A DNA stretch of 33,691 nucleotides, taken from positions 1-33,691 of the forward strand of contig DXDK01000089.1 in the NCBI GenBank assembly GCA_019115545.1, given 5' to 3'. Of the stretch, positions 1 to 8,071 are shown in pieces. The notes under the pieces were generated by a model. The model saw only the letters and a program-made list of their open reading frames with translations, ran no database searches and was not told the origin of the DNA. This DNA comes from Candidatus Evtepia faecavium (GTDB taxonomy: Bacteria > Bacillota > Clostridia > Oscillospirales > Oscillospiraceae). A program made the position numbers and the translations under genes. Within the stretch, counting starts at the first letter, position 1. Each line of letters opens with the position of its first letter.

Positions 1-1
1 C

Positions 2-829
2 AGATACCTCCCAGGACATACAGCCCACGCAGATGCTTGGACGAGAAGATATTCAGGAACAGTCGGCCGCCCCACCCCCCTGCTCACCTCCCCCGAGGAC
101 CGGGCCGACCTGATGCGGAAGTATTACGGCATCCAGGACGTCATCGTGGAGCCCTTCACCGTCCAGCGGATGAAGCAGCCCTGGCGGGACTTTTTGGAGA
201 ACACCCTGGTGCGGGACCTCCACGCCGTCCACCTGGTGGCCGGCCACGACTATCACTTTGGCTACAAGGGGGAGGGCAACCCCCAGCGCCTCCAGCAGAT
301 CTGCCAGGAGCTGGGCATCGGCTGTGACATTATCCCCAAGGTGGAGATGGAGGGGATCACGGTTTCCTCCACCTACATCCGTACCTTGGTGGCCCAAGGG
401 GAGATGGAGCGGGCCAACGAGTTTCTGGGCCATCCCTATACCCTCAGCGACCGGGTGGCCCACGGGAAGAAGCTGGGCTCCACCCTGGGCTTCCCCACGG
501 TGAACCTGCGGCTGAAGGAGAACGTCCTCTCCCCGGCCAAAGGGGTGTATGCCACCAAGGTCATCCTGGAAAATGGGGAGACCCACCTGGCCGTCACCAA
601 CGTGGGCACCCGCCCCACGGTGAACGACGGGGACCAGCTGACCATTGAGGGGTACATCCTGGACTTCACCGGGGACCTGTATGGCCAGAAGATCCAGATG
701 GAGTTTTACAAGTATCTCCGGGAGGAGCGGAAGTTCCCCTCTTTCCAGGCCCTCACCGCCGAGGTGATGCACAACGCCGACCAGACCCGGGAATACTTCG
801 CCGCCCTGGAATCGAAACAGCAACCCTGA
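2..829 (+). CDS. ribF: Bifunctional riboflavin kinase/FAD synthetase, 5' truncated; RibF-like similarity is only evident from about nt 65
   Basis: Frame 2 is open from the window edge. GRPTPLLTSPEDRADLMRKYYGI, VAGHDYHFGYKGEG and the riboflavin kinase motif GKKLGSTLGFPTVNL are typical of RibF. Confidence 0.9.
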   Translation, partial: RYLPGHTAHADAWTRRYSGTVGRPTPLLTSPEDRADLMRKYYGIQDVIVEPFTVQRMKQPWRDFLENTLVRDLHAVHLVAGHDYHFGYKGEGNPQRLQQICQELGIGCDIIPKVEMEGITVSSTYIRTLVAQGEMERANEFLGHPYTLSDRVAHGKKLGSTLGFPTVNLRLKENVLSPAKGVYATKVILENGETHLAVTNVGTRPTVNDGDQLTIEGYILDFTGDLYGQKIQMEFYKYLREERKFPSFQALTAEVMHNADQTREYFAALESKQQP

Positions 830-836
830 ACATGAG

Positions 837-874
837 AAACCCCGGAGAGAGCCGATCGGCTCTCTCCGGGGTTT
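837..874. terminator. Bidirectional intrinsic terminator between ribF and the convergent chromate transporter
   Basis: AAACCCCGGAGAGAGCC-GATC-GGCTCTCTCCGGGGTTTT, a perfect long stem with A/T flanks. Confidence 0.88.
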
Positions 875-879
875 TCGTT

Positions 880-1443
880 TCACCACAGCGGCCCCAGGAG
901 GATGCCCAGCACCCCCGCGCCGGCCATCACCCAGATGGGGTTGGGCTTCCACTTCCGCAGCACCAGGAAGGCCGCGGCGAAGATGGCCACCGCCACCCAG
1001 CGGATGCTCCCCCAGTCGGCGGGAAGGGCGGAGGTGTTGTAAAAGGCCGTGAGCACCAGGGACACCCCCGCCGAGGCGATCATGGCCACCACCGCCGGCC
1101 GCACCCCCGCCAGGATCCCCTGGATCACCGTGAGGCCCTTGAACTTATAGTAGAGGAAGGCCAGCAGCAGCACGATGACGCAGGAGGGCAGCACACTGCC
1201 CAGGGTGGCCACCAGGGCCCCGGGGAGGCCCCCCACCTGGATCCCCACAAAGGTGGCGGCGTTGATGGCGATGGGCCCCGGGGTCATCTCAGCGATGGCG
1301 ATGATGTCCCCCAGCTGGGTCATGGTGAGCCAGCCGTGGAGGTCCACCACCTGGTGCTGGATCAGGGGCATGGCAGCGTATCCCCCGCCGATGCTGAACA
1401 GGCCGATCTGGATGAAGCTGACCAGCAGTTCCAGGTAGATCAC
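880..1443 (-). CDS. Chromate transporter (ChrA family), short-chain subunit 2
   Basis: GTG start; IGGGYAAMPLIQHQVV and EMTPGPIAINAATFVG are ChrA-type motifs. GTGA 4-nt overlap with the upstream paralog. Confidence 0.87.
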   Translation of the reverse strand: MIYLELLVSFIQIGLFSIGGGYAAMPLIQHQVVDLHGWLTMTQLGDIIAIAEMTPGPIAINAATFVGIQVGGLPGALVATLGSVLPSCVIVLLLAFLYYKFKGLTVIQGILAGVRPAVVAMIASAGVSLVLTAFYNTSALPADWGSIRWVAVAIFAAAFLVLRKWKPNPIWVMAGAGVLGILLGPLW

Positions 1444-2021
1444 GCCCCCTCGCCCCCTTTCCCGGCCCGCCGGGCCCGGAGGACCTGCAGGGCCCCCACC
1501 CCGCCGCACAGCAGCAGGACCAGAATGGGGTTCCAGTCCAGCACCACCACCGCCAGGAAGGAGAGGACCATGAGCACCGCCGGCAGCACCCACTTCCCCG
1601 GCCGGAGGACCGACTTGGCCATGGTGAACACCACGTCGCAGATCACCGCCGCCACCCCCGCCAGCATCCCGGTCATGGCCAGGTTCACGATGGGGTTGGC
1701 CCGGAAGGCCTCGTAGAACAGGGAGATCACCGAGATGATCACCAGGGGAGGCAGGATGGTCCCCCCCATTGTCACCAGGGCTCCGGGGACCCCGGCCATC
1801 CGGTAGCCCACCAGGATGGAGGCGTTCACCGCCATGGCCCCGGGGGTGGACTGGGCGATGGCGGTGAAGTCCATCATCTCCTCCTCCTGGATCCAGTGGA
1901 GTTTTTCTACAAAGGTTTTTCGCATCAGGGGCACGATAACGTATCCCCCGCCAAAGGTACAGGCGCTCAACCGCAGGGTGGACAGGAAGAGGGTCCGGTA
2001 CCTGGGTCTGTTCTCTGCCAT
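1440..2021 (-). CDS. Chromate transporter (ChrA family), short-chain subunit 1
   Basis: MAENRPRYRTLF...FGGGYVIVPLMRKTFV...QSTPGAMAVNASILVGYR; ChrA half protein. Confidence 0.87.
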   Translation of the reverse strand: MAENRPRYRTLFLSTLRLSACTFGGGYVIVPLMRKTFVEKLHWIQEEEMMDFTAIAQSTPGAMAVNASILVGYRMAGVPGALVTMGGTILPPLVIISVISLFYEAFRANPIVNLAMTGMLAGVAAVICDVVFTMAKSVLRPGKWVLPAVLMVLSFLAVVVLDWNPILVLLLCGGVGALQVLRARRAGKGGEGA

Positions 2022-2078
2022 AGAGCATCCCTCCCAAGGGTTTCTTGGCCCGCCTCTACCGGCGGGCCCACGGGTGCT

Positions 2079-2122
2079 ATTATACCCCGTCTTGCCATAT
2101 TCGTAAAATGATAGTATACTAT
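2079..2122. promoter_or_regulatory. Divergent chrA/lysR control region with a 12-bp palindrome, candidate LTTR site
   Basis: ATAGTATACTAT at 2111-2122 lies upstream of a minus-strand TATAAT (plus ATTATA 2079-2084). AT-rich gap between divergent genes. Confidence 0.45.
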
Positions 2123-2162
2123 AATATCCATAAATAAAACGATATGAATGGAGGGCCCTCCC

Positions 2163-3047
2163 ATGACCATCCGCCACATCAACCTCTTCCTGGCGGTGTG
2201 CGCCTGCGGGTGCAGCGCCACCAAGGCCGCCCAGCACCTCCACCTGACCCAGCCCGCCGTCAGCGTGGCCATCCGGGAGCTGGAGGAGCACTACGGCGTC
2301 CCCCTTTTTGACCGGGTGGGGCGGCGGCTGGTGCTCACCCAGCAGGGCCGGCGACTGCAGGCCTATGGCCAGCGGATCACCGCCCTGCTGGAGGACCTGG
2401 ACCGGGAGCTCCGCCACTGGGACCGGCTGGGCCGGCTGGAGATCGGCGCCAGCCTCACCATCGGCTCCCGGTTCCTGCCCCAGGCGGTGCGGGCCTTCTC
2501 CGCCCGCCGGCCGGAGGCGGAGGTCCGGGTCACCGTGGCGGCCTCCACCGCCCTGGAGACGGCCCTGCTGGACCACCGCCTGGACCTCGCCCTCATGGAG
2601 GGCTTCCCCCACCACCCGGCCCTCCAGTGGGAGGCCTACCAGGAGGATCACTTGACCCTCCTCTGCGCCCCCCAGGGCCCCCTGGCCCCGGGGCAGGTCC
2701 TCTCCCAGGAGGCCTTCGCCCGGCAGAAGCTCCTCCTCCGGGAGAAGGGCAGCGGCACCCGAGAGGTCTTTGACCGGGTGATGGAGGCCGCCGGCCTGGC
2801 CGTGGTCCCCCTGTGGGAATCGGTAAGCAACACCGCCCTCCTCCAGGCCGCCGGGGCGGGGCTGGGGGTGGCCGTCCTCTCCCGGCAGGTGGCCGCCGAC
2901 GCCCTGGCCCGGGGGCTGGTGGGGGAGGTCTCCGTGGAGGGCCTCGCCTTCCGGCGGCAGTTCCGGGTGGTGTGGCACCGGGAGCGGGCCCTCTCCTCCC
3001 TGGCCCGGGCCTTTCTGGAGGAGGTCCTCCCCTCCCTTTCCCGCTGA
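2163..3047 (+). CDS. LysR-family transcriptional regulator
   Basis: MTIRHINLFLAVCACGCSATKAAQHLHLTQPAVSVAIRELEEHYGVPLFDRVGRRLVLT is an LTTR HTH; GGAGGG RBS upstream. Confidence 0.93.
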   Translation: MTIRHINLFLAVCACGCSATKAAQHLHLTQPAVSVAIRELEEHYGVPLFDRVGRRLVLTQQGRRLQAYGQRITALLEDLDRELRHWDRLGRLEIGASLTIGSRFLPQAVRAFSARRPEAEVRVTVAASTALETALLDHRLDLALMEGFPHHPALQWEAYQEDHLTLLCAPQGPLAPGQVLSQEAFARQKLLLREKGSGTREVFDRVMEAAGLAVVPLWESVSNTALLQAAGAGLGVAVLSRQVAADALARGLVGEVSVEGLAFRRQFRVVWHRERALSSLARAFLEEVLPSLSR

Positions 3048-3049
3048 GC

Positions 3050-3090
3050 AAAGCGAGGACAGCACTGGCTTCGTGCTGTCCTCGCTTTTT
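3050..3090 (+). terminator. Intrinsic terminator after lysR
   Basis: AAAGCGAGGACAGCAC-tggcttc-GTGCTGTCCTCGCTTTTT. Confidence 0.9.
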
Positions 3091-3116
3091 CCTTCCGATA
3101 TCGCTGGGGCCGGGGC

Positions 3117-5045
3117 TCAGGCGGCCTCCCCCTCCCCTGCCGCGGGGGCGGGCTGGGCCGGCGCTTTGTCGTCGTGGGGTTTGTACTTCCAGTTGAGCAG
3201 GAAAGCGGCGTTGACGATCACCACCACCGACCCGGCGTTGTGGACCAGGGCCCCCACCACAGGGTTCAGGATGCCCAGGATGGCCAGGACGATGGCCACA
3301 AAGTTCAGGGTCATGGAGAAGGTGAGATTGCACTTGATGGTGAACATCATCCGCCGGGCCAGGCGGAGCAGGTGGGGCAGCTCCTGGATGTCGTCGTTGA
3401 CCAAGGCGATGTCCGCCGCGTCCACGGCGATGTCGCTGCCCACGCCTCCCATGGCGATGCCCACGAAGGCCTTTTTCAGGGCGGGGGCGTCGTTGATGCC
3501 GTCGCCAATCATGCACACCGGCTGGTCCTTTCCCTGGCAGGCGTCGATGTAGTTCAGCTTATCCTCCGGCAGGCAGTTCCACTTCATCTCCGGGATGCCC
3601 AGCTGGCCGGCGATGTGCTGGGCGGCGTTGGCGTTGTCCCCGGTGAGGAGGACGGGCTCCACCCCGGCCTCCCGGGTCCGCCGGATGGTCTGGGCGGCCT
3701 GGGGCCGGAGGGTGTCCGACAGGGCCAAAAAACCCGCCAGCCCGCCGTCCACGCCGCAGTAGATCACCGTGCACCCTTCCTGCAGCCATTGCTCCGCCGC
3801 GGCCTGGGCCCCGGCGGGGAGGTCGATGCCCAGCTGGGCCAGAAGTTTAGGGTTCCCCGCCGCCACCTGGCGGCCCTGGCACTTCACCTGGACCCCCCGG
3901 CCGGGGAGCATCTGGAAGTCCTCTCCGGTAGGGATCTCGCCCAGGCCCGCCTCCCGGAAGCCGCGGACCACCGCCTTGCCCAGAGGGTGCTCTGACAGGG
4001 CCTCGGCACAGGCGGCCTGGGCATAGAGGGTCTCCTTCCCCGTCGCCCCGTCCAGGGGGACCACCGCCACCACCTGGGGGGTGCCGAAGGTGAGGGTACC
4101 CGTCTTGTCAAAGGTCACCTTGGCCACCCGGGCCAGGCGCTCCAAGGCGTCCCCCTCCCGCACCAGGAAGCCGTGGCGGGTGGCGTTGCCAATGGCCGCC
4201 ATGATGGCCGTGGGGGTGGCCAGCACCAGGGCGCAGGGGCAGAAGACCACCAGAATGGTCACCGCCCGGATGATCTCCTCGGTGATCAGCCAGGTGAGCC
4301 CGGCGGAGGCCAGGGCGATCACCACGATCCAGGTGGCCCAGCGGTCGGCCAGGTTCACGATCTTGGCCTTGCCGGCGTCGGCAGACTGGACCAGGCGGAT
4401 CATCCGCTGGATGGAGCTGTCCTCCCCCACCTTGGTGGCCTCCATCTCAAAGGCCCCGAACTGGTTCACCGTGCCGCTGGAGACCTCGTCCCCCTCCCCC
4501 TTGTCCACGGGGAGGGACTCGCCGGTCATCACCGCCTGGTCGATGGAGGTCTGGCCGCTGCGGATCACCCCGTCCACCGGGACGGTCTCCCCGGGCAGGA
4601 CCCGGATCCGGTCCCCCACCTGGACCTCCTCGGCGGGGATCACCCGTTCCGTCCCGCCGGACACCACCCGGGCGGTGCGGGGGGTGAGGTGGACCAGCTT
4701 CTCGATCCCCGCCCGGGCCTTGGCCACGGTGAGGTCCTCCAGCAGGGCCCCCAGCTGCATGATGAAGGCCACCTCGCCGGCGGCGAAGTCCTCCCCGATG
4801 CACACCGAGGCGATGAGGGCCATGGACACCAGCACGTCGGCCTTGATGTCAAAGGCGGTCACCAGGCCGATGACGGCCTCCAGGATGATGGGGATTCCGC
4901 AGAGGACAATGGCGATCCAGGCCGGGTCAAAGGGCAGGTTCCCCCAGCCAAAGATGCTGCAGAGAAGGGCGATCCCCCCGATGACCAGCAGGGTGATGTC
5001 CTTTTTGGTCCCGCCCCACTCCAGAAAAGCTTCCAGGCGTTCCAT
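3117..5045 (-). CDS. Heavy-metal translocating P1B-type ATPase
   Basis: CPCALVLATPTA, DKTGTLTFG, MIGDGINDAPALKKA; starts MERLEAFLEW with an AAGGATGG RBS. No N-terminal CxxC metal-binding domain visible. Last TM reads HNAGSVVVIVNAAFLL. Confidence 0.93.
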   Translation of the reverse strand: MERLEAFLEWGGTKKDITLLVIGGIALLCSIFGWGNLPFDPAWIAIVLCGIPIILEAVIGLVTAFDIKADVLVSMALIASVCIGEDFAAGEVAFIMQLGALLEDLTVAKARAGIEKLVHLTPRTARVVSGGTERVIPAEEVQVGDRIRVLPGETVPVDGVIRSGQTSIDQAVMTGESLPVDKGEGDEVSSGTVNQFGAFEMEATKVGEDSSIQRMIRLVQSADAGKAKIVNLADRWATWIVVIALASAGLTWLITEEIIRAVTILVVFCPCALVLATPTAIMAAIGNATRHGFLVREGDALERLARVAKVTFDKTGTLTFGTPQVVAVVPLDGATGKETLYAQAACAEALSEHPLGKAVVRGFREAGLGEIPTGEDFQMLPGRGVQVKCQGRQVAAGNPKLLAQLGIDLPAGAQAAAEQWLQEGCTVIYCGVDGGLAGFLALSDTLRPQAAQTIRRTREAGVEPVLLTGDNANAAQHIAGQLGIPEMKWNCLPEDKLNYIDACQGKDQPVCMIGDGINDAPALKKAFVGIAMGGVGSDIAVDAADIALVNDDIQELPHLLRLARRMMFTIKCNLTFSMTLNFVAIVLAILGILNPVVGALVHNAGSVVVIVNAAFLLNWKYKPHDDKAPAQPAPAAGEGEAA

Positions 5046-5082
5046 TGCTACCATCCTTTCTCTCTCATAGGATGCGGGGGTG

Positions 5083-5098
5083 ATACCCCCTAGGGTAT
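5083..5098. promoter_or_regulatory. CsoR-like operator, proximal
   Basis: ATACCCCCTAGGGTAT pseudo-palindrome resembling CsoR boxes (A/T-TACCC-TA-GGGGTA). Confidence 0.75.
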
Positions 5099-5102
5099 GT
5101 TC

Positions 5103-5131
5103 ATTATACCCATAGGGGTATGTGTTGTCAA
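5103..5131 (-). promoter_or_regulatory. Sigma-A promoter of the P1B ATPase gene, overlapped by a distal CsoR-like box (5106-5121)
   Basis: Minus strand TTGACA-N17-TATAAT. ATACCCCTATGGGTAT lies in the spacer and -10. Confidence 0.78.
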
Positions 5132-5140
5132 GGGGAAAAG

Positions 5141-5171
5141 AAAAAACCGGCGGGACGGATCTCCCACCGGT
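5141..5171 (-). terminator. Intrinsic terminator downstream of csoR
   Basis: Minus strand ACCGGTGGGA-gatccg-TCCCGCCGGTTTTTTC. Confidence 0.75.
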
Positions 5172-5197
5172 CTCCTGGGGGCTTCCCACAGTCCCCC

Positions 5198-5461
5198 TCA
5201 GTTCATATTGGCAAACCGCTCCACCGCCTTGGTGAAGTTGGCGATGGTCTGGTCCGGGTCGCCGTGCTCCAGGCCGTCCCGGACGCAGTGGCGGATGTGC
5301 CCCTCCAGCACCACCTGGCCGGCCTTGTGCAGGGCGGACTTGGCGGCGTTGATCTGGGCCAGGATGTCCTCACAGGGGATGTCCTCGTCGATCATCCGGT
5401 CGATGGCCTGGACCTGTCCGATGATCTTTTTCAGCCGGCGGTGGAGATTTTCCGAATCCAT
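5198..5461 (-). CDS. csoR: Metal-sensing transcriptional repressor, CsoR/RcnR (DUF156) family
   Basis: MDSENLHRRLKKIIGQVQAIDRMIDEDIPCEDILAQINAAKSALHKAGQVVLEGHIRHCV; Cys...His-x3-Cys ligand pattern of CsoR. Confidence 0.88.
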   Translation of the reverse strand: MDSENLHRRLKKIIGQVQAIDRMIDEDIPCEDILAQINAAKSALHKAGQVVLEGHIRHCVRDGLEHGDPDQTIANFTKAVERFANMN

Positions 5462-5515
5462 ACATTGCCTCACGGCGCGCACCTCCCACCCGTTCTGGGG
5501 TTCTCGTTTCCCCTT

Positions 5516-5544
5516 ATTATCCGGCAACTTCCCCGGTTTGTCAA
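5516..5544 (-). promoter_or_regulatory. Promoter of csoR
   Basis: Minus strand TTGACA-N17-GATAAT; no CsoR-like box overlaps it. Confidence 0.6.
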
Positions 5545-5558
5545 GACATTCTCCGGCC

Positions 5559-6404
5559 TCAGACGGTGTGCTGGTGGAGCATCCGGATCCACTGGGGATC
5601 GAAGTGGTCCACGATCTCGCTGCGGCCGGTGTCCAGGGCCTGGATCTGCGCCATGTCCTCCGGGGAGAGGGTGAAGTCAAAGACCTGGAAGTTCTCCCGG
5701 ATCCGGTCGGCGTGGACCGACTTGGGGATCACCACCACCCCCCGCTGGAGGTTCCACCGCAGGGCCACCTGGGCCGCGGACTTGCCGTATTTCCCCCCGA
5801 TTTCCTCCAGCACCGGGTGGTGGAAGAAGTCGTGAAGGCCCTCGTTGAAGGGGCCCCAGGCCTGGGGGACCACCTGGTAGGCCTCCATGGTGGCCAGGTT
5901 CCGGGGCTGCTGGAAGAAGGGGTGCAGCTCCACCTGGTTGAGCATGGGCTTGATGGCAAAGGTCTCGCACAGGTCGGCCAGCACGTGGGGGTAGCAGTTG
6001 GCCATGCCGATGGCCCGGAGCTTCCCCTCCCGGTAGAGGGTCTCCAGCCCTCGCCAGGCGCTGCAATAGTCCCCCATGGGCTGGTGGAGGAGGAGCAGGT
6101 CCAGGTATTCCACCCCCAGCCGCTCCATGGACCGCCGGGCGGCCTGGATGGCCCCGTCGTAGGAGAAGTCCTGGATCCACAGCTTGGTGGTGAGAAAGAC
6201 CTCCTCCCGGGGCAGGCCGCTCTCCTTTACGGCGTCCCCCACCGCCTGCTCGTTGCCATAGGCCTGGGCGGTGTCGATGAGCCGGTAGCCCGTCTCCAGG
6301 GCGGTGGCCACCACCGCCTTGGCCTGGGCATAGTCGGGGATCTGGAAGACCCCAAGCCCCAGCATGGGGATCTTTACCCCGTTGTACAGCGTTCGGTATT
6401 CCAT
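5559..6404 (-). CDS. Aldo/keto reductase
   Basis: MEYRTLYNGVKIPMLGLGVFQIPD, LIDTAQAYGNE, LLLLHQP, VVVIPKSVHADRIREN; AKR motifs with the D/Y/K/H tetrad. Confidence 0.93.
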   Translation of the reverse strand: MEYRTLYNGVKIPMLGLGVFQIPDYAQAKAVVATALETGYRLIDTAQAYGNEQAVGDAVKESGLPREEVFLTTKLWIQDFSYDGAIQAARRSMERLGVEYLDLLLLHQPMGDYCSAWRGLETLYREGKLRAIGMANCYPHVLADLCETFAIKPMLNQVELHPFFQQPRNLATMEAYQVVPQAWGPFNEGLHDFFHHPVLEEIGGKYGKSAAQVALRWNLQRGVVVIPKSVHADRIRENFQVFDFTLSPEDMAQIQALDTGRSEIVDHFDPQWIRMLHQHTV

Positions 6405-6408
6405 GGGA

Positions 6409-7284
6409 TTACTCCTTTCCGTCGTCGGCGTGGACGTCGAAGGCCCCCAGCAGGAACGCCGCCACCCCGGGGGCGTCGGGGTCGTGGAAGCCCTTGCCGG
6501 TGTCCAGGGCCTCCATGGCGGCCATCTCCTCCTCCGTCAGGGCGAAGTCGAAGAGGGCCATGTTGCTCTTCATCCGCTGGGGATGGACCGACTTGGGGAA
6601 GACGATGACCCCCTCCTGGAGTTCAAAGCGCAGGATGATCTGCCCCGGATCCTTCCCATAGTGCTGGGCCAGCCGGGTGACCACCGGGTCGGCCAGCAGG
6701 GCGGGGTTCCCCTGGGCCAGGGGGCCCCAGCTCTCCAGACGCACCCCGGCCTGGTCCAGGATTTTTCGCAGTTCCCGCTGCTGGAAATAGGGGTGGAACT
6801 CCACCTGGTTCACCGAGGGCAGGGTGTCAAACTGGGGCACGAAGGCCTGCCAGATCTTGGGGGTCATGTTGCTCACCCCGATGGAGCGGAGCTTGCCGGC
6901 CTGCTTGGCTTCCTCCATGGCCTTCCAGGCCCCGGGGACGTCCCCGTAGGGCTGGTGGATGAGGTAGAGGTCGATGTACCCCAGGCCCAGCTTGTCCAGG
7001 GAGAGCTGAATGCCTTTCTTGGCCGGTTCATAGCCGTAGTCCTGGAGCCACAGCTTGCTGGTGACGAAGATCTCCTCCCGGGGGATGCCGCTGTCCCGGA
7101 CGGCCTGCCCCACTTCCCTCTCGTTGAAGTAGGCGGCGGCGGTGTCGATGTGGCGGATCCCCAGCTCCAGGGCCTGGCGCACCGCCCGATAGGTGCTGCC
7201 GTCCGGGGGGATCTGATAGGTGCCGAAGCCGTAGACAGGGATCTCCACCCCGTCGTTGAGTGTTACGGTATGCGGATACTTCAT
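6409..7284 (-). CDS. Aldo/keto reductase (tandem paralog)
   Basis: MKYPHTVTLNDGVEIPVYGFGTYQIP, HIDTAAAYFNE, YLIHQPYGD, VIVFPKSVHPQRM. Confidence 0.93.
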   Translation of the reverse strand: MKYPHTVTLNDGVEIPVYGFGTYQIPPDGSTYRAVRQALELGIRHIDTAAAYFNEREVGQAVRDSGIPREEIFVTSKLWLQDYGYEPAKKGIQLSLDKLGLGYIDLYLIHQPYGDVPGAWKAMEEAKQAGKLRSIGVSNMTPKIWQAFVPQFDTLPSVNQVEFHPYFQQRELRKILDQAGVRLESWGPLAQGNPALLADPVVTRLAQHYGKDPGQIILRFELQEGVIVFPKSVHPQRMKSNMALFDFALTEEEMAAMEALDTGKGFHDPDAPGVAAFLLGAFDVHADDGKE

Positions 7285-7290
7285 GCTTGC

Positions 7291-7890
7291 TCACCCTTCC
7301 TTTCCGTTCAGATAGGGGGCCATGAGCCCCGGCAAAAATGTGTCGCAGAACTCCCGGGTACGCCCGGCAAAGCTGTAGTCCCCGCCGGACATATCCCAGC
7401 ACAGCATCTGGCCATAGAGCAGGTCCACCAGGGTGTGGGCCAGCACCTCCACCGGGGTGTCCCCCCGGAGTTCCCCCCGCTCCACGCCGGAGGCCAGCAG
7501 CCCCCGGAGGGAGGCCAGGTCCATGGCCAGCTTACTCTCCTCCACCAGGTCCGGGTCCACGTTGTTGCGCACCCACTCCTGGCAGAGCTTCAGGCTGCTC
7601 TTCTCGATGTACTCTGAAAACGTAGTCATAAAATACACCAGCCGGGCCATCAGGGGCCCGTCGTAGGCCTGGGCGGCCTGGTAGAGCTCCCGGTACATCT
7701 CCCAGCTGATGGCCTGGGCGATGTCCTCTTTCCGCTTGAAATAGGTGTAGAAGGTCCCGCTGGACACCCCGCAGGCCTTGGTGATCTCCTCCACAGAGGT
7801 CCCGGCCAGGCCCTTTTCGCACACCAGCTGCTTGGCGGCCGCCATCAGCTTGCGCTTGGTGGCCTGGGCGGCCAGCTGTCGGTTGGTCAT
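7291..7890 (-). CDS. TetR/AcrR-family transcriptional regulator
   Basis: ATKRKLMAAAKQLVCEKGLAGTSVEEITKACGVSSGTFYTYFKRKEDI is a TetR HTH. Confidence 0.93.
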   Translation of the reverse strand: MTNRQLAAQATKRKLMAAAKQLVCEKGLAGTSVEEITKACGVSSGTFYTYFKRKEDIAQAISWEMYRELYQAAQAYDGPLMARLVYFMTTFSEYIEKSSLKLCQEWVRNNVDPDLVEESKLAMDLASLRGLLASGVERGELRGDTPVEVLAHTLVDLLYGQMLCWDMSGGDYSFAGRTREFCDTFLPGLMAPYLNGKEG

Positions 7891-7919
7891 GGGATCCCCT
7901 CCTTTCCGTTGTCAGTCTC

Positions 7920-7970
7920 ATTATAACACATTCATTGAATTTAAGTCAATGAATTTTATTCAATTATTTT
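7920..7970 (-). promoter_or_regulatory. Promoter of the tetR-AKR-AKR operon with palindromic operators
   Basis: Minus TTGACT-N18-TATAAT (7949..7920). Inverted repeat ATTCATTGA-N7-TCAATGAAT (7930-7954) covers the -35; adjacent TGAAT-TTT-ATTCA. Confidence 0.72.
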
Positions 7971-8071
7971 CTCTTTCCCGGACCGCCCCCTGCTGATTGA
8001 CAATTCTCCCCTGCTATGGTACCTTTTTCTTAGTCCATTTTGTCACTTTCCCCAAGTCAGGAGGTTTCTCT

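Noticed and set aside
880-2021. chrA halves as one broken gene
   Set aside because: Each half has its own start, a full motif set and translational coupling; short-chain ChrA pairs are known.
5097-6608. 503-aa plus-strand ORF starting in the CsoR boxes
   Set aside because: Antisense of csoR and an AKR; repetitive G/H/L/V/P content.
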